Shown here: positions 8,277 through 15,527 of the stretch, in pieces | Numbering within the stretch: position 1 is the first letter of the stretch | Layout of the letters: each line of letters begins with the position of its first letter | Assembly (NCBI GenBank): GCA_030630905.1 | Contig: DAOVMB010000009.1 | Coordinates: 1-16,345, forward strand | Length of the DNA: 16,345 bases | Source: Sedimentisphaerales bacterium | Lineage (GTDB): Bacteria > Planctomycetota > Phycisphaerae > Sedimentisphaerales > Anaerobacaceae | Reading direction: 5' to 3' | The notes under the pieces: model-generated | Seen by the model: only the letters and a program-made list of their open reading frames with translations | Databases searched by the model: none | What the model was told of the DNA's origin: nothing | Translations under genes and position numbers: made by a program

Positions 8277-8882
8277 TCAAGCCGAAGTAAAAACAACCTC
8301 GATTCCATGGCACGGGAATAAATAACAAAGATTCTCCTCGTAGTATTCCCTGAAGCTCGTATGCAGGTTTACAAACCATCCAAACAGTTTCTTGAAAGGA
8401 TTTATCATTTTAAATGACGACCTGAATATCAGACGTTGCGATAAAATCCTTATTCTAATGTCAGTATAAAAATTGGGTACTTTCCTTCTTAATTGGCTCT
8501 CATAATCGACAAAATAATAGAAACTATATAAGCCGAAGAATCTCGTATGCGTAAAGTCGGAATAGTAATGCGGATTTGAAAAATGCGGCACAAAAATATG
8601 TGCTGTGCCGTTTCTTTTCAAAACTCTGACAATTTCCGCCATTAAGTTCTCAAAATTCTTTATATGTTCTAAAAAATTTCTGCAATGAATCTGGTCAACT
8701 GAATTATCAGGTAAAAAAAGAAGTCCCTTTTCGAGATCAGCCACTATATCCACACCTGGCAAGTCAACCGCATCGATTCCTATCCTCCCTTCTTTTTTTC
8801 GGGCACCGCAGCCCAATTCGATAATTATTTTTTTCCCGCTATTAATAAGACTATCCAAATCGATTTTCACTATTGTGCCCAT
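8277..8882 (-). CDS. SAM-dependent class I methyltransferase
   Basis: A 201-residue protein. Near the N-terminus, IIIELGCGARKKEGRIGID (about 19-37) is the SAM-binding motif I plus the acidic end of beta-2. LPDNSVDQIHCRNFLEHI (about 58-75) and EIVRVLKRNGTAHIFVPHF follow as the later motifs of the Methyltransf_11 type. The rest, rich in aromatic residues (YYSDFTHTRFFGLYSFYYF), probably forms the substrate lid. Small methyltransferases of this kind inside polysaccharide clusters usually methylate a sugar or the chain end; the substrate here cannot be read. It is the last gene of the minus-strand block, 62 bases after the GT4 gene. Its DNA is markedly AT-rich (18 G+C in bases 8401-8460 by hand count). 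Confidence 0.8.
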   Translation of the reverse strand: MGTIVKIDLDSLINSGKKIIIELGCGARKKEGRIGIDAVDLPGVDIVADLEKGLLFLPDNSVDQIHCRNFLEHIKNFENLMAEIVRVLKRNGTAHIFVPHFSNPHYYSDFTHTRFFGLYSFYYFVDYESQLRRKVPNFYTDIRIRILSQRLIFRSSFKMINPFKKLFGWFVNLHTSFREYYEENLCYLFPCHGIEVVFTSA

Positions 8883-8893
8883 TGCAATCTTCT

Positions 8894-8922
8894 ATAATAA
8901 ATCAAATTAATTCTGCTGTAAA
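8894..8922 (-). promoter_or_regulatory. Possible promoter before the 8277-8882 methyltransferase gene
   Basis: On the minus strand TTTACA (8922-8917), a 17-base spacer and TATTAT (8899-8894) differ from consensus by one base each. The -10 box ends only 11 bases before the ATG at 8882, so a transcript from here would have almost no leader. The stretch is AT-rich, so chance similarity is a real alternative. Confidence 0.3.
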
Positions 8923-8944
8923 CTATGCGTTTGGCTTGCTGGAG

Positions 8945-9928
8945 CTATGCTTCTAAGAATTCCACAATCAAATTAACGAGCCGCTTTCCAAGCGCACTGA
9001 TGTCAAATTCCCGAACTCTGCTTTTGCCTGCTTGACCTGTTTGTTTTCTTAACGCCTGATCCTTTATCAATTTACTAACTCTGTCAACCCACTGCGAAGT
9101 ATTTATTGCATGAAATCCAGTTACGCCATCATCAACGTACTCTGCATTAACACCTACCGGGGAAGCAACTACCGGCAGCCCTGCGGCTGCATATTGCAGG
9201 ATTTTGAAACCGCATTTGCCCCTTGTGAATCGGTCATCCGGAAGCGGGGCCAAACCAATGTCGCCGGTTATCAAGTCGAATGCCTCGGTGCGTTTGCGCC
9301 ACTGATGTTTTTCCACTCTCATATTTTGCATGTCGAAAAAGTCATCACAGATTATTCTTAGAATAACATTGTCGAAACGTGCTCCAATTTCTTCAAGCAC
9401 AGGTTTGATTTGGGCAAGATATCGTAACGTACTTTTACTGCCAATCCAAACAAGGCGGATTTTGCCGTCGTTTTCAGATTTGGTTTCTACTTTGTATGCA
9501 CTTGTGTCCAAACCTGTAGGTAAAACTTCAACCCTGGGATTGAATTTCTGCGCGTGTTCTGCGAGATAGGGATTACCTGCTATTACTAAATCGGCAAGTT
9601 CAACAGACCTGCGGAAACGCCTTCGCCGAGACAAACAGGATCCTGATTTCCTCGTACTGTACATCACGGCATCGTCAAAGTCATAAATAATTTTTCGACC
9701 ATATCGGTGTAGCCAGAAAGCATCGCTAAAATTCAGTATTTTGCGGTGAAGGAAAATACCGTCAAATTTGGCTGTTCGCTTAAACAGCTTTCGACGTCCT
9801 AAGAAATCTGGAGGCAGTTTTGCAACTTCACAATCAATGCCATTCTCGAGCAACATAGCCAGATGCACTTCAATACGTTGCCTGAAACTTGCATTAGTTG
9901 GATTGTTGGTTACTACAAAGAGATCCAT
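8945..9928 (-). CDS. Glycosyltransferase family 4-type (GT-B fold)
   Basis: A 327-residue cytoplasmic glycosyltransferase. The N-terminal half contains IIYDFDDAVMY (about 80-90), a signature of one GT4 subgroup. The C-terminal donor-binding half contains VWIGSKSTLRYL (160-171), GDIGLAPLPDDRFTRGKCG (222-240) and FKILQYAAAGLPVVASPVGV (241-260), which includes the Glu/Lys-rich nucleotide-sugar binding region of GT-B enzymes in a divergent form. It probably transfers a sugar from a nucleotide donor during surface polysaccharide assembly. It starts 11 bases after the upstream methyltransferase gene, with AAGGGA seven bases before the ATG. The neighbouring rhamnose operon makes dTDP-L-rhamnose a plausible donor, but that is inference only. 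It is somewhat shorter than typical 370-400 residue GT4 enzymes. Confidence 0.87.
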   Translation of the reverse strand: MDLFVVTNNPTNASFRQRIEVHLAMLLENGIDCEVAKLPPDFLGRRKLFKRTAKFDGIFLHRKILNFSDAFWLHRYGRKIIYDFDDAVMYSTRKSGSCLSRRRRFRRSVELADLVIAGNPYLAEHAQKFNPRVEVLPTGLDTSAYKVETKSENDGKIRLVWIGSKSTLRYLAQIKPVLEEIGARFDNVILRIICDDFFDMQNMRVEKHQWRKRTEAFDLITGDIGLAPLPDDRFTRGKCGFKILQYAAAGLPVVASPVGVNAEYVDDGVTGFHAINTSQWVDRVSKLIKDQALRKQTGQAGKSRVREFDISALGKRLVNLIVEFLEA

Positions 9929-9939
9929 TGCCTTATCCC

Positions 9940-10875
9940 TTAGCCTTTCCGGCTAACTTTTTCAGCACAAATAAACATTATATCTGATTGCCTCATAAGA
10001 GCTGCAATTCCTGCCCAAGGTGATACGATTTTTCTTAACAGTGATGATCTTTTAACTCTGTTGCGGTGGTTGTTGCTATAATTGTCTCCATAAATACAAT
10101 ACTGGAGTGAGCCTAAAACGCCTTTCGAGCTTCTGTTATAAATTATTTTCTTAATCGAAAGATTTGATTTTTCAAATAGACCTGCGATGGTTCTCGTTGT
10201 GAAAATATGAAGATGTCTCGGACAGTCGAGATGATACCATTTTTCCCTGAACAGCTTAGCGTTAAGACTGTAAAAATTGGGGGTACTAATTATACATAAA
10301 CCATCGTTTTTAAGAAGGCTTGACATTTTTAGCAGAACTTCTGATGGATTATTTACATGTTCCAGATAAGACCAGGCGGTTATTACATCAAAAAATTTAT
10401 CAGGGGAAGGAGATTCCATGACCGTACCGGTAAATACATCGATTCCATAATTTTCCCGGGCTGTCTTCGCGGCTGTTTTTGAGATGTCTATTCCATAGAT
10501 CTGACACCCGGTCACAGTTCTTATTTCATACAGGAAATTACCGTTTCCGCAGCCAACATCCAATACTCGGGACTGCTCGGACAGTCTTTTACAGAAAGAC
10601 GCGACAAAGGGCCTTCTTTTCAATTTGTTTTTTATCGCAGATTGATCCAGTTGTTTAGTATTCACTTTAGCTTTGTGAGGTGCATAATCAGGCGGGTAAC
10701 ATTTAATAATATCACTCGGAGAAACCTGTGGATTCATAAACACAAGACCGCAGTTTTTACAGATTACATATGAAAAAGTACCATCAAGGCCATGCAAGCG
10801 ATCCTTCGCCTCAAAAAGGAATTTGTGTTCATCGCTGCCACACAGGTCACAAGGTATCTTATTCGTTTTTGTCAT
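9940..10875 (-). CDS. SAM-dependent methyltransferase with N-terminal Cys4 knuckle
   Basis: A 311-residue class I methyltransferase. Residues 9-42 hold two CxxC pairs (C9/C12 and C39/C42), a likely zinc knuckle common at the N-terminus of methyltransferases from sugar and O-antigen clusters. VLDVGCGNGNF (104-114) is SAM motif I, IYGIDIS (126-132) the acidic beta-2 end, and DVITAWSYLEHVNNP (163-177) with DGLCIISTPN (191-200) the later motifs. HLDCPRHLHIFT (about 215-226) is characteristic of the Methyltransf_23 group. GGAAGG six bases before ATG supports the start. It is the first gene of the AT-rich cassette behind rfbB and is closely coupled to the GT4 gene. It is likely a glycan or nucleotide-sugar methyltransferase; substrate unknown. 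Confidence 0.88.
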   Translation of the reverse strand: MTKTNKIPCDLCGSDEHKFLFEAKDRLHGLDGTFSYVICKNCGLVFMNPQVSPSDIIKCYPPDYAPHKAKVNTKQLDQSAIKNKLKRRPFVASFCKRLSEQSRVLDVGCGNGNFLYEIRTVTGCQIYGIDISKTAAKTARENYGIDVFTGTVMESPSPDKFFDVITAWSYLEHVNNPSEVLLKMSSLLKNDGLCIISTPNFYSLNAKLFREKWYHLDCPRHLHIFTTRTIAGLFEKSNLSIKKIIYNRSSKGVLGSLQYCIYGDNYSNNHRNRVKRSSLLRKIVSPWAGIAALMRQSDIMFICAEKVSRKG

Positions 10876-10957
10876 TCTTAACCTTCCGTCTCACCACTGT
10901 TTTGCTATTCCTATCGTGTGACATGCCAGCGACAGTTTTAATCAAAATGACCGGTTA

Positions 10958-11125
10958 TATTCCAATTACACGAATGTTTGAGCATCCCGGAAAATCAGCT
11001 ATAAAATCTCCGCCCAAGGGACGTCATAAGTTCCTGTTTCTAATAACATCGAGTATGTATTCGTGCCGTTCAGTAACTGTACTCGGATATGCTTGATTAA
11101 TTCTGAGAACCGATCTCTTGCAATA
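10958..11125 (-). other. Protein-like stretch after rfbB, possible gene remnant
   Basis: In the 253-base gap between rfbB and the next gene, the rfbB reading frame continues after a double stop (TAA TAA) for 33 open codons. It includes NQAYPSTVTERHEYILDV and IRNRNL, then has a TGA, then 22 more open codons with GGDFIADFPGCSNIRVIGI before TAA. The composition looks like real protein rather than random intergenic sequence, but no start codon with a ribosome site is present. It could be the worn remains of a glycan-export or transferase gene once sited here, or chance. No clear promoter is visible in the gap. Confidence 0.2.
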
Positions 11126-11128
11126 TTA

Positions 11129-12142
11129 TTATCGATTCAGATACATAGATTCATAATACTTATGATAGTCACCGGAAGCAACATTGGCGAGCCAATCGGT
11201 ATTCTTTAAGTACCAGTCGATAGTTCTGTTGATACCTTCCTCGAAGCTTACAGATAGTTGCCAATCCAACTCGTTGATTATCTTGCTTGCATCGATGGCG
11301 TATCGCCTGTCGTGTCCGGGCCTGTCGGTAACGTGTTTTATCAGCGATTTAGGCTTGCCCAGACGGTTGAGTATCAGATTAATAACTTCCAGATTCGCCT
11401 TCTCGTTGCAGCCGCCGATGTTGTATATCTCGCCGGGCGGTGCATTTTGCAGCACCTGCCAGATTGCCTTACAATGATCATATACATATAACCAGTCCCG
11501 CACATATAATCCATCGCCATAGACCGGCAGATCCTTATCGTTGATGGCATTGTTAATCATCAGGGGGATCAGTTTTTCCGGGAACTGGTATGGGCCGTAG
11601 TTGTTCGAACAACGGGTTATGTTGTATTTCAGACCCCACGTATGCCCGAACGCCCTGACGAGATGGTCTGCCGCGGCCTTGCTCGCTGAGTACGGCGAAT
11701 TCGGACTCAGCGGTGTCTGTTCGATGAATTTTCCTTCCGAACCAAGTTCACCATATACTTCATCCGTCGAGATTTGAATGAATCGCTCCAGCTTCTTGTC
11801 GCGGGCGGCTCCGAGCAGGGTGAGTGTGCCGGTGACATTGGCTTCGATGAAGACTTTCGGCTCGGTGATCGAACGGTCCACGTGGCTCTCGGCGGCAAAA
11901 TTGATTATCGCATCGATCTTGTGTTCGTCGATAATGCTTTCAACCAGTGCGCCGTCACAAATATCGCCTTTGATGAATTTGTGATTCTCATGCTCTAAGA
12001 ATTCGGCAAGGTTTTCAAGATTGCCGGCGTAAGTGAGCTTATCAAGATTGACTACAAAGCAGTCGGGATGCTCACTGAGCACCATTCGCACAAAATTGCT
12101 CCCGATAAATCCTGCACCACCTGTAACCAGAATTCTTTTCAT
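11129..12142 (-). CDS. rfbB: dTDP-glucose 4,6-dehydratase RfbB/RmlB
   Basis: Second enzyme of dTDP-L-rhamnose synthesis, converting dTDP-glucose to dTDP-4-keto-6-deoxyglucose with tightly bound NAD. It is an extended SDR of 337 residues from ATG 12142: Rossmann motif GGAGFIGSN (8-16), catalytic triad region STDEVYGE with T126-D127-E128, YSASK with Y151 and K155, RCSNNYGPYQFPEKLIPLM (177-195), and GDGLYVRDWLYV. An upstream start at 12178 would add 12 residues. I choose 12142 because its ATG overlaps the rfbD stop as ATGA, with AAGG seven bases upstream. That is the usual coupled arrangement, and MKRILVTGG is the normal family N-terminus. Last gene of the rfbACDB operon. Confidence 0.97.
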   Translation of the reverse strand: MKRILVTGGAGFIGSNFVRMVLSEHPDCFVVNLDKLTYAGNLENLAEFLEHENHKFIKGDICDGALVESIIDEHKIDAIINFAAESHVDRSITEPKVFIEANVTGTLTLLGAARDKKLERFIQISTDEVYGELGSEGKFIEQTPLSPNSPYSASKAAADHLVRAFGHTWGLKYNITRCSNNYGPYQFPEKLIPLMINNAINDKDLPVYGDGLYVRDWLYVYDHCKAIWQVLQNAPPGEIYNIGGCNEKANLEVINLILNRLGKPKSLIKHVTDRPGHDRRYAIDASKIINELDWQLSVSFEEGINRTIDWYLKNTDWLANVASGDYHKYYESMYLNR

Positions 12143-12987
12143 AACTGCCTTAAAAAAAGTTCCAACGGAGCCTGCCAATGCTCGATCGGCTCATCGAGCA
12201 AACACTTGATTCTACTGCAATCGAAGCGACTATTCAAGGGCCTTTTCGCGGGGCTTGGAAAATCGCTGGCCTTGCATGGCAGCAGGTTGACATCCATAGA
12301 AAGTTTGTCCAATATGAACTCTGCCATGCCGTGCCGGGTGACGTAACCTGCACTTGCAAAATGATATATGCCCTCGGGCTTTCTTCTCAGCATTTGGCAG
12401 ATAACCTTGGCCGCTTCGATTGTCGCCGTCGGCGATCCTGTCTGGTCGTCAACGACCTTCAGCGTTTCCTGAGATTTTGCACGCTGGATGAGCTTTGTTA
12501 CGAAATTATTGCCGGCCGAGCCATATGTCCACTCCACGCGAACGATGCAATATTCACAGCCGCTCCGGGCCAGCAGTAGTTCTCCTTCCAGCTTGGTTTT
12601 GCCGTAAGTGTTTATGGGATTGGGATGGTCGGTCTCGACGTAGGGTTTATCGCCGCACCCGTCGAAGATGAAATCGGTGCTGATGTGAAGGACCCATTTG
12701 CCGGCTTCGCGAACGACAGCACCCAGCCGCCCTACCGCCTCGCCGTTGACCCGGTATGCCAGTTCGGCCTGGCTTTCGGCTCCATCGACATTTGTATAGG
12801 CGGCACAATTTACGATGATTTCGGCGCCGGCAACGGCATGCTGCAAGTGATCGGTGTCGGTGATATCAAACTCCGGCAGGTCGTACGCGATAGGCTCCAG
12901 TCCCTGCTGCCGGCAAACCGAAACCACATCGGAGCCAAGCATCCCCCTGCCGCCCAGAATAGCAATTTTGGTGCCTTCAGCCGTCAT
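12139..12987 (-). CDS. rfbD: dTDP-4-dehydrorhamnose reductase RfbD/RmlD
   Basis: Last step of dTDP-L-rhamnose synthesis: NAD(P)H reduction of dTDP-4-keto-L-rhamnose. The 282-residue protein has a Rossmann glycine motif GGRGMLGSD (12-20), VNCAAYTNVDGAE (59-71), the catalytic threonine region HISTDFIFDG (101-110) and YGKTKLEGE (128-136) with the YxxxK pair Y128/K132. Length and motifs are standard for the family. Its ATG overlaps the rfbC stop in a TGATG junction and its own stop overlaps the rfbB start, so the three genes are translationally linked. The DNA is clearly more G+C-rich than the flanking cassettes (34 of 60 in 12601-12660). Confidence 0.96.
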   Translation of the reverse strand: MTAEGTKIAILGGRGMLGSDVVSVCRQQGLEPIAYDLPEFDITDTDHLQHAVAGAEIIVNCAAYTNVDGAESQAELAYRVNGEAVGRLGAVVREAGKWVLHISTDFIFDGCGDKPYVETDHPNPINTYGKTKLEGELLLARSGCEYCIVRVEWTYGSAGNNFVTKLIQRAKSQETLKVVDDQTGSPTATIEAAKVICQMLRRKPEGIYHFASAGYVTRHGMAEFILDKLSMDVNLLPCKASDFPSPAKRPLNSRFDCSRIKCLLDEPIEHWQAPLELFLRQL

Positions 12988-13565
12988 CAGATTCTCCCGA
13001 ATTGCGGCAGATTTTCAGGCCGGAGGTCTTTTAGCCCGGGATAAACTGCATCTTTGGGCGACAGCTCCGGTTGCTCTATCGGCCACTCGATTCCGATGTC
13101 CGGGTCGTTCCAGATGATGCCGTGTTCGGTGGCCGGATTGTAGAAATCGGTGCACTTGTATGAAAAAAGTGCCGTCTCGCTCGTTACGCAATATCCGTGA
13201 GCGAAGCCCGGCGGGACATACATCTGCCTGTGGTTTGACTCGGAAAGGACCTCACCGATCCACTGACCATAAGTCGGAGAACCGATGCGGATATCGACGA
13301 CTACATCCACGACCTCGCCCGATAAGACCTGAATCAGCTTGCCTTGTGATTGAGGGTGTTGGAAATGTAAGCCTCGTAGAATCCCTTTTTTAGAGAATGA
13401 GATATTATCCTGCACGAAAGGACCGGAGATACCGGCCTGCTCGTAACGTGTGCTATTCCAGGTTTCTAAAAAGTATCCCCTGTCGTCGGGGAATACTTTC
13501 GGCTCCAATATGAGCACTCCGGCAAGTTTTGTTTCTTTAATATTCATTTTATACCAGGCTGCCAT
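12987..13565 (-). CDS. rfbC: dTDP-4-dehydrorhamnose 3,5-epimerase RfbC/RmlC
   Basis: Third enzyme of the pathway, a cupin-fold epimerase that inverts C3 and C5 of dTDP-4-keto-6-deoxyglucose without a cofactor. The 192-residue frame shows VFPDDRGYFLETW (24-36), the catalytic-histidine segment GILRGLHFQ (61-69, H67), VYGQ-like SPTYGQWIG (96-104), YVPPGFAHGYCV (116-127) and LFSYKCTDFYNP (133-144) with the conserved tyrosine and aspartate. The start is either ATG 13565, six bases after the rfbA stop, or ATG 13547 (MNIKETK), where homologues usually begin; neither has a strong ribosome site. Confidence 0.96.
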   Translation of the reverse strand: MAAWYKMNIKETKLAGVLILEPKVFPDDRGYFLETWNSTRYEQAGISGPFVQDNISFSKKGILRGLHFQHPQSQGKLIQVLSGEVVDVVVDIRIGSPTYGQWIGEVLSESNHRQMYVPPGFAHGYCVTSETALFSYKCTDFYNPATEHGIIWNDPDIGIEWPIEQPELSPKDAVYPGLKDLRPENLPQFGRI

Positions 13566-13571
13566 TTCTTT

Positions 13572-14297
13572 TCAGACGGGCGGTTCCTTTGCTACTAATT
13601 CATTGGCCCTGTTAAGCGATTCGAATGTACCGGCGTCCGTCCACCAGCCGTCGATGATGTCATAAGCCAGTTGATCCTTTGCTATATAAGCTTGGTTCAC
13701 ATGAGTTATTTCCAACTCGCCACGGCCTGACGGCTGGAGCGTTCGTATGATGTCGAAGATAGCAGCGTCGTAGAAATATATTCCGGTAACGGCGTAATTT
13801 GACTTGGGCTGTTCGGGTTTCTCTTCGATGCCGATAATCCTGCCTTCGGACAGTTCGGCAACGCCGAAACGCTGCGGATACATTACTTGCTTGAGTAGTA
13901 TCCTGGCGCCGGCCTGCTGAGCGATGAATTTGTCGGCGTAGCTTTTGAGATTTGCCCGGAAGATATTATCGCCGAGGATAACGGTGAGGGGATGGCCATC
14001 TGCGAAGTTCTCCGCTAATGCCAGGGCCTGTGCGATTCCGCCGGCCTCATCCTGGACCTTGTATGTGAATCGGCAGCCGAAATTTCTTCCGGAACCTAAT
14101 AAGCTGACCACGTCACCCATGTGCTCGACGCCGGTCACAATCAGGATTTCCTCAATGCCGATCGCAGTAAACTTTTCGATGGGGTAAAAAATCATCGGCT
14201 TTTGCCCCACCGGCAGCAAATGCTTGTTTGTGACCTTTGTCAGCGGCATAAGCCGTGAGCCTGTTCCCCCGGCGAGAACTATGCCTCGTAAGTCCAT
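13572..14297 (-). CDS. rfbA: Glucose-1-phosphate thymidylyltransferase RfbA/RmlA (short form)
   Basis: Makes dTDP-glucose from dTTP and glucose-1-phosphate, the entry to the rhamnose pathway. Counting from ATG 14297: nucleotide loop LAGGTGSRLMPLT (8-20) and NKHLLPVGQKPM (24-35), VILGDNIF (107-113) with metal-binding D110, GVAELSEGRIIGIEEKP (145-161), GIYFYD (172-177), GELEITHVN (193-201) and WWTDAGT (218-224) with D221. At 241 residues it lacks the C-terminal extension of the roughly 290-residue enterobacterial enzyme and resembles the short RmlA form. The frame is open to 14360, but 14297 is the start: AAGGAG sits six bases before it and the promoter lies inside the longer frame. It heads the rfbACDB operon. 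Confidence 0.96.
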   Translation of the reverse strand: MDLRGIVLAGGTGSRLMPLTKVTNKHLLPVGQKPMIFYPIEKFTAIGIEEILIVTGVEHMGDVVSLLGSGRNFGCRFTYKVQDEAGGIAQALALAENFADGHPLTVILGDNIFRANLKSYADKFIAQQAGARILLKQVMYPQRFGVAELSEGRIIGIEEKPEQPKSNYAVTGIYFYDAAIFDIIRTLQPSGRGELEITHVNQAYIAKDQLAYDIIDGWWTDAGTFESLNRANELVAKEPPV

Positions 14298-14308
14298 ATT
14301 TAACTCCT

Positions 14309-14323
14309 TGCGATTTTGTCGCA
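14309..14323 (-). other. Hairpin at the 5' end of the rfbACDB leader
   Basis: On the minus strand TGCGA-CAAAA-TCGCA forms a 5-base-pair stem with a 5-base loop. It would sit at the very 5' end of the roughly 28-base leader predicted from the promoter and ends right next to the AAGGAG ribosome site. It could stabilise the message or modulate ribosome access; the stem is short, so this is tentative. Confidence 0.35.
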
Positions 14324-14331
14324 GCCTGGAA

Positions 14332-14360
14332 ATTCTAAGTACCTCAAATCCCGCTGTCAA
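14332..14360 (-). promoter_or_regulatory. Sigma70-type promoter of the rfbACDB operon
   Basis: The minus strand reads TTGACA (14360-14355), a 17-base spacer, then TAGAAT (14337-14332): a perfect -35 box, ideal spacing and a -10 box one base off consensus. Transcription should begin near 14325, about 28 bases before the rfbA ATG. The -35 box is only about 20 bases past the stop of the lipoprotein gene, with no terminator between, so read-through from that gene is also possible. Confidence 0.75.
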
Positions 14361-14381
14361 TAAATTAACAACCCCATCTAA

Positions 14382-15470
14382 TTATTCAATATCTATTACC
14401 TTAAACTTGGCATAGTGTCCTTCGTAGGTTCTGACGATATAGACATGGCCTAATTGGCAAGAAGCTAATCGTGTGGAATAGCCATTTTCCTTAGCTTGCG
14501 TGACCTTATCAAGATCGAGTTCACCTGCATTGTAAAAACCATTGCGACCATTGACGTAAAAATTACGGAACTTTAATTGGCCTTGATCCAAACGTAACTC
14601 CAAATCTCTTAACGATTCGGGCTCATATTGTTCAACTTTACCATCCGAAAAATCAACACCGCCTTGATTGTCCGTCCACTTTAATTGACCTCGATGCAAA
14701 TCCCCAGAGGTAAAATCAGTGTGGCCATCCGCCTGATAAACATAATTCAAAGTAATGGATTTATGAGCATACAGCTTAAAATTTTGCTCAATGGTCTGTC
14801 CAGGTTCGGCATGAAAATGAACATTATGATATGCGTATTCCGGAGCTGAAACCGTAATTGAAAATTCGGTGTTTTCCAAACCTTTAAATTGAAATCGCCC
14901 ATCCGATTTTGTCTTTACACTCATTGAAGGAGTGCTTAAAGAACCATAATTTGCATACGGATAACTGAGGCGAACCGTCGCACCGGCAAAGGGTTGGCCT
15001 CTCTCATTCAGAATAAACCCTGAAATTCCACCCAGTCGATTGGGTGGAACTTTTTTCATGGTATAATTTAAGTAAGTCACATCTCCATCGACTAAAGTAA
15101 CTAAATCGTCGATCGGTTCGTAACCAAAAGCACGTAAAAGAAAATGTCGATTCGAGCCGGCAAATTTCTTTGGCAATATGCGATCTATAAAAAACAATCC
15201 GTTCTTATAAACACGAGAAGGCCTGTCCCCATGACAATCAAGATTGACTTGTATGTCAGAACCATTTTGAATTTGTATGCCATCGCCCAATTTCACACGA
15301 CCGGCAATGACCACGCCACCATCGGTAGAGATTTGCTTTTGGTACTGCTGGAGCTTGTCTTGCGGATATTCTGGAAAATCTTCCAAAGAAGAAACATATC
15401 TCGGTGATTGGCAACCGTAACAATATACCATGAAACTGATTAGCAATATATATTTGATTTGTTTCAACAT
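14382..15470 (-). CDS. Exported (probable lipo-) protein with carboxypeptidase-regulatory-like domain
   Basis: The 362-residue protein begins with LKQIKYILLISFMVYCYGC, a short basic and hydrophobic signal ending at C20. The lipobox is atypical (C-Y-G-C, no Leu at -3), so lipid attachment is likely but not certain. One beta-rich segment (about 50-145) is followed by a CarboxypepD_reg-like beta-sandwich (about 146-240): GGISGFILNERGQPFAGATV, then a TKSDGRFQFKGLENTEFSITV stretch split by variable loops, and APEYAYHN. The C-terminal 120 residues (SGDLHRGQLKWTDNQGGVDF through GHVYIVRTYEGHYAKFKV) form a further domain I cannot name. The start is ATG 15470, with AGGA eight bases upstream; ATG 15494 is possible but badly spaced. 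No catalytic motif is seen. It lies between SDR and rfbA on the same strand and is AT-rich compared with rfb genes. Confidence 0.7.
   Translation of the reverse strand: MLKQIKYILLISFMVYCYGCQSPRYVSSLEDFPEYPQDKLQQYQKQISTDGGVVIAGRVKLGDGIQIQNGSDIQVNLDCHGDRPSRVYKNGLFFIDRILPKKFAGSNRHFLLRAFGYEPIDDLVTLVDGDVTYLNYTMKKVPPNRLGGISGFILNERGQPFAGATVRLSYPYANYGSLSTPSMSVKTKSDGRFQFKGLENTEFSITVSAPEYAYHNVHFHAEPGQTIEQNFKLYAHKSITLNYVYQADGHTDFTSGDLHRGQLKWTDNQGGVDFSDGKVEQYEPESLRDLELRLDQGQLKFRNFYVNGRNGFYNAGELDLDKVTQAKENGYSTRLASCQLGHVYIVRTYEGHYAKFKVIDIE
15026..15056 (+). terminator. Terminator-like hairpin, antisense inside the lipoprotein gene
   Basis: TTCCACCCA (15026-15034), loop GTCGAT, TGGGTGGAA (15041-15049), then C and six T (15051-15056) on the plus strand. 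The 9-base-pair stem is perfect and the T-run follows directly, the form of an intrinsic terminator for plus-strand transcription, yet it lies within minus-strand coding sequence (residues KKVPPNRLGGI). No plus-strand gene ends here, so it may be chance or may stop antisense RNA. Confidence 0.4.
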
Positions 15471-15527
15471 GATCTTTATCCTAACAAATTTCATTTCCTT
15501 TGCACAACTTCACCTGGGAAATCCGGG

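Noticed and set aside
8269..8286. Hairpin TTCGG...CCGAA between the convergent kinase and methyltransferase genes, considered as a bidirectional terminator
   Set aside because: The stem is only 5-6 base pairs and neither strand has a T-run after it; position alone is not enough.
10770..11096. Plus-strand open frame of 108 codons across the rfbB-methyltransferase gap
   Set aside because: It overlaps the confident minus-strand methyltransferase start, has no recognisable domain and no ribosome site.
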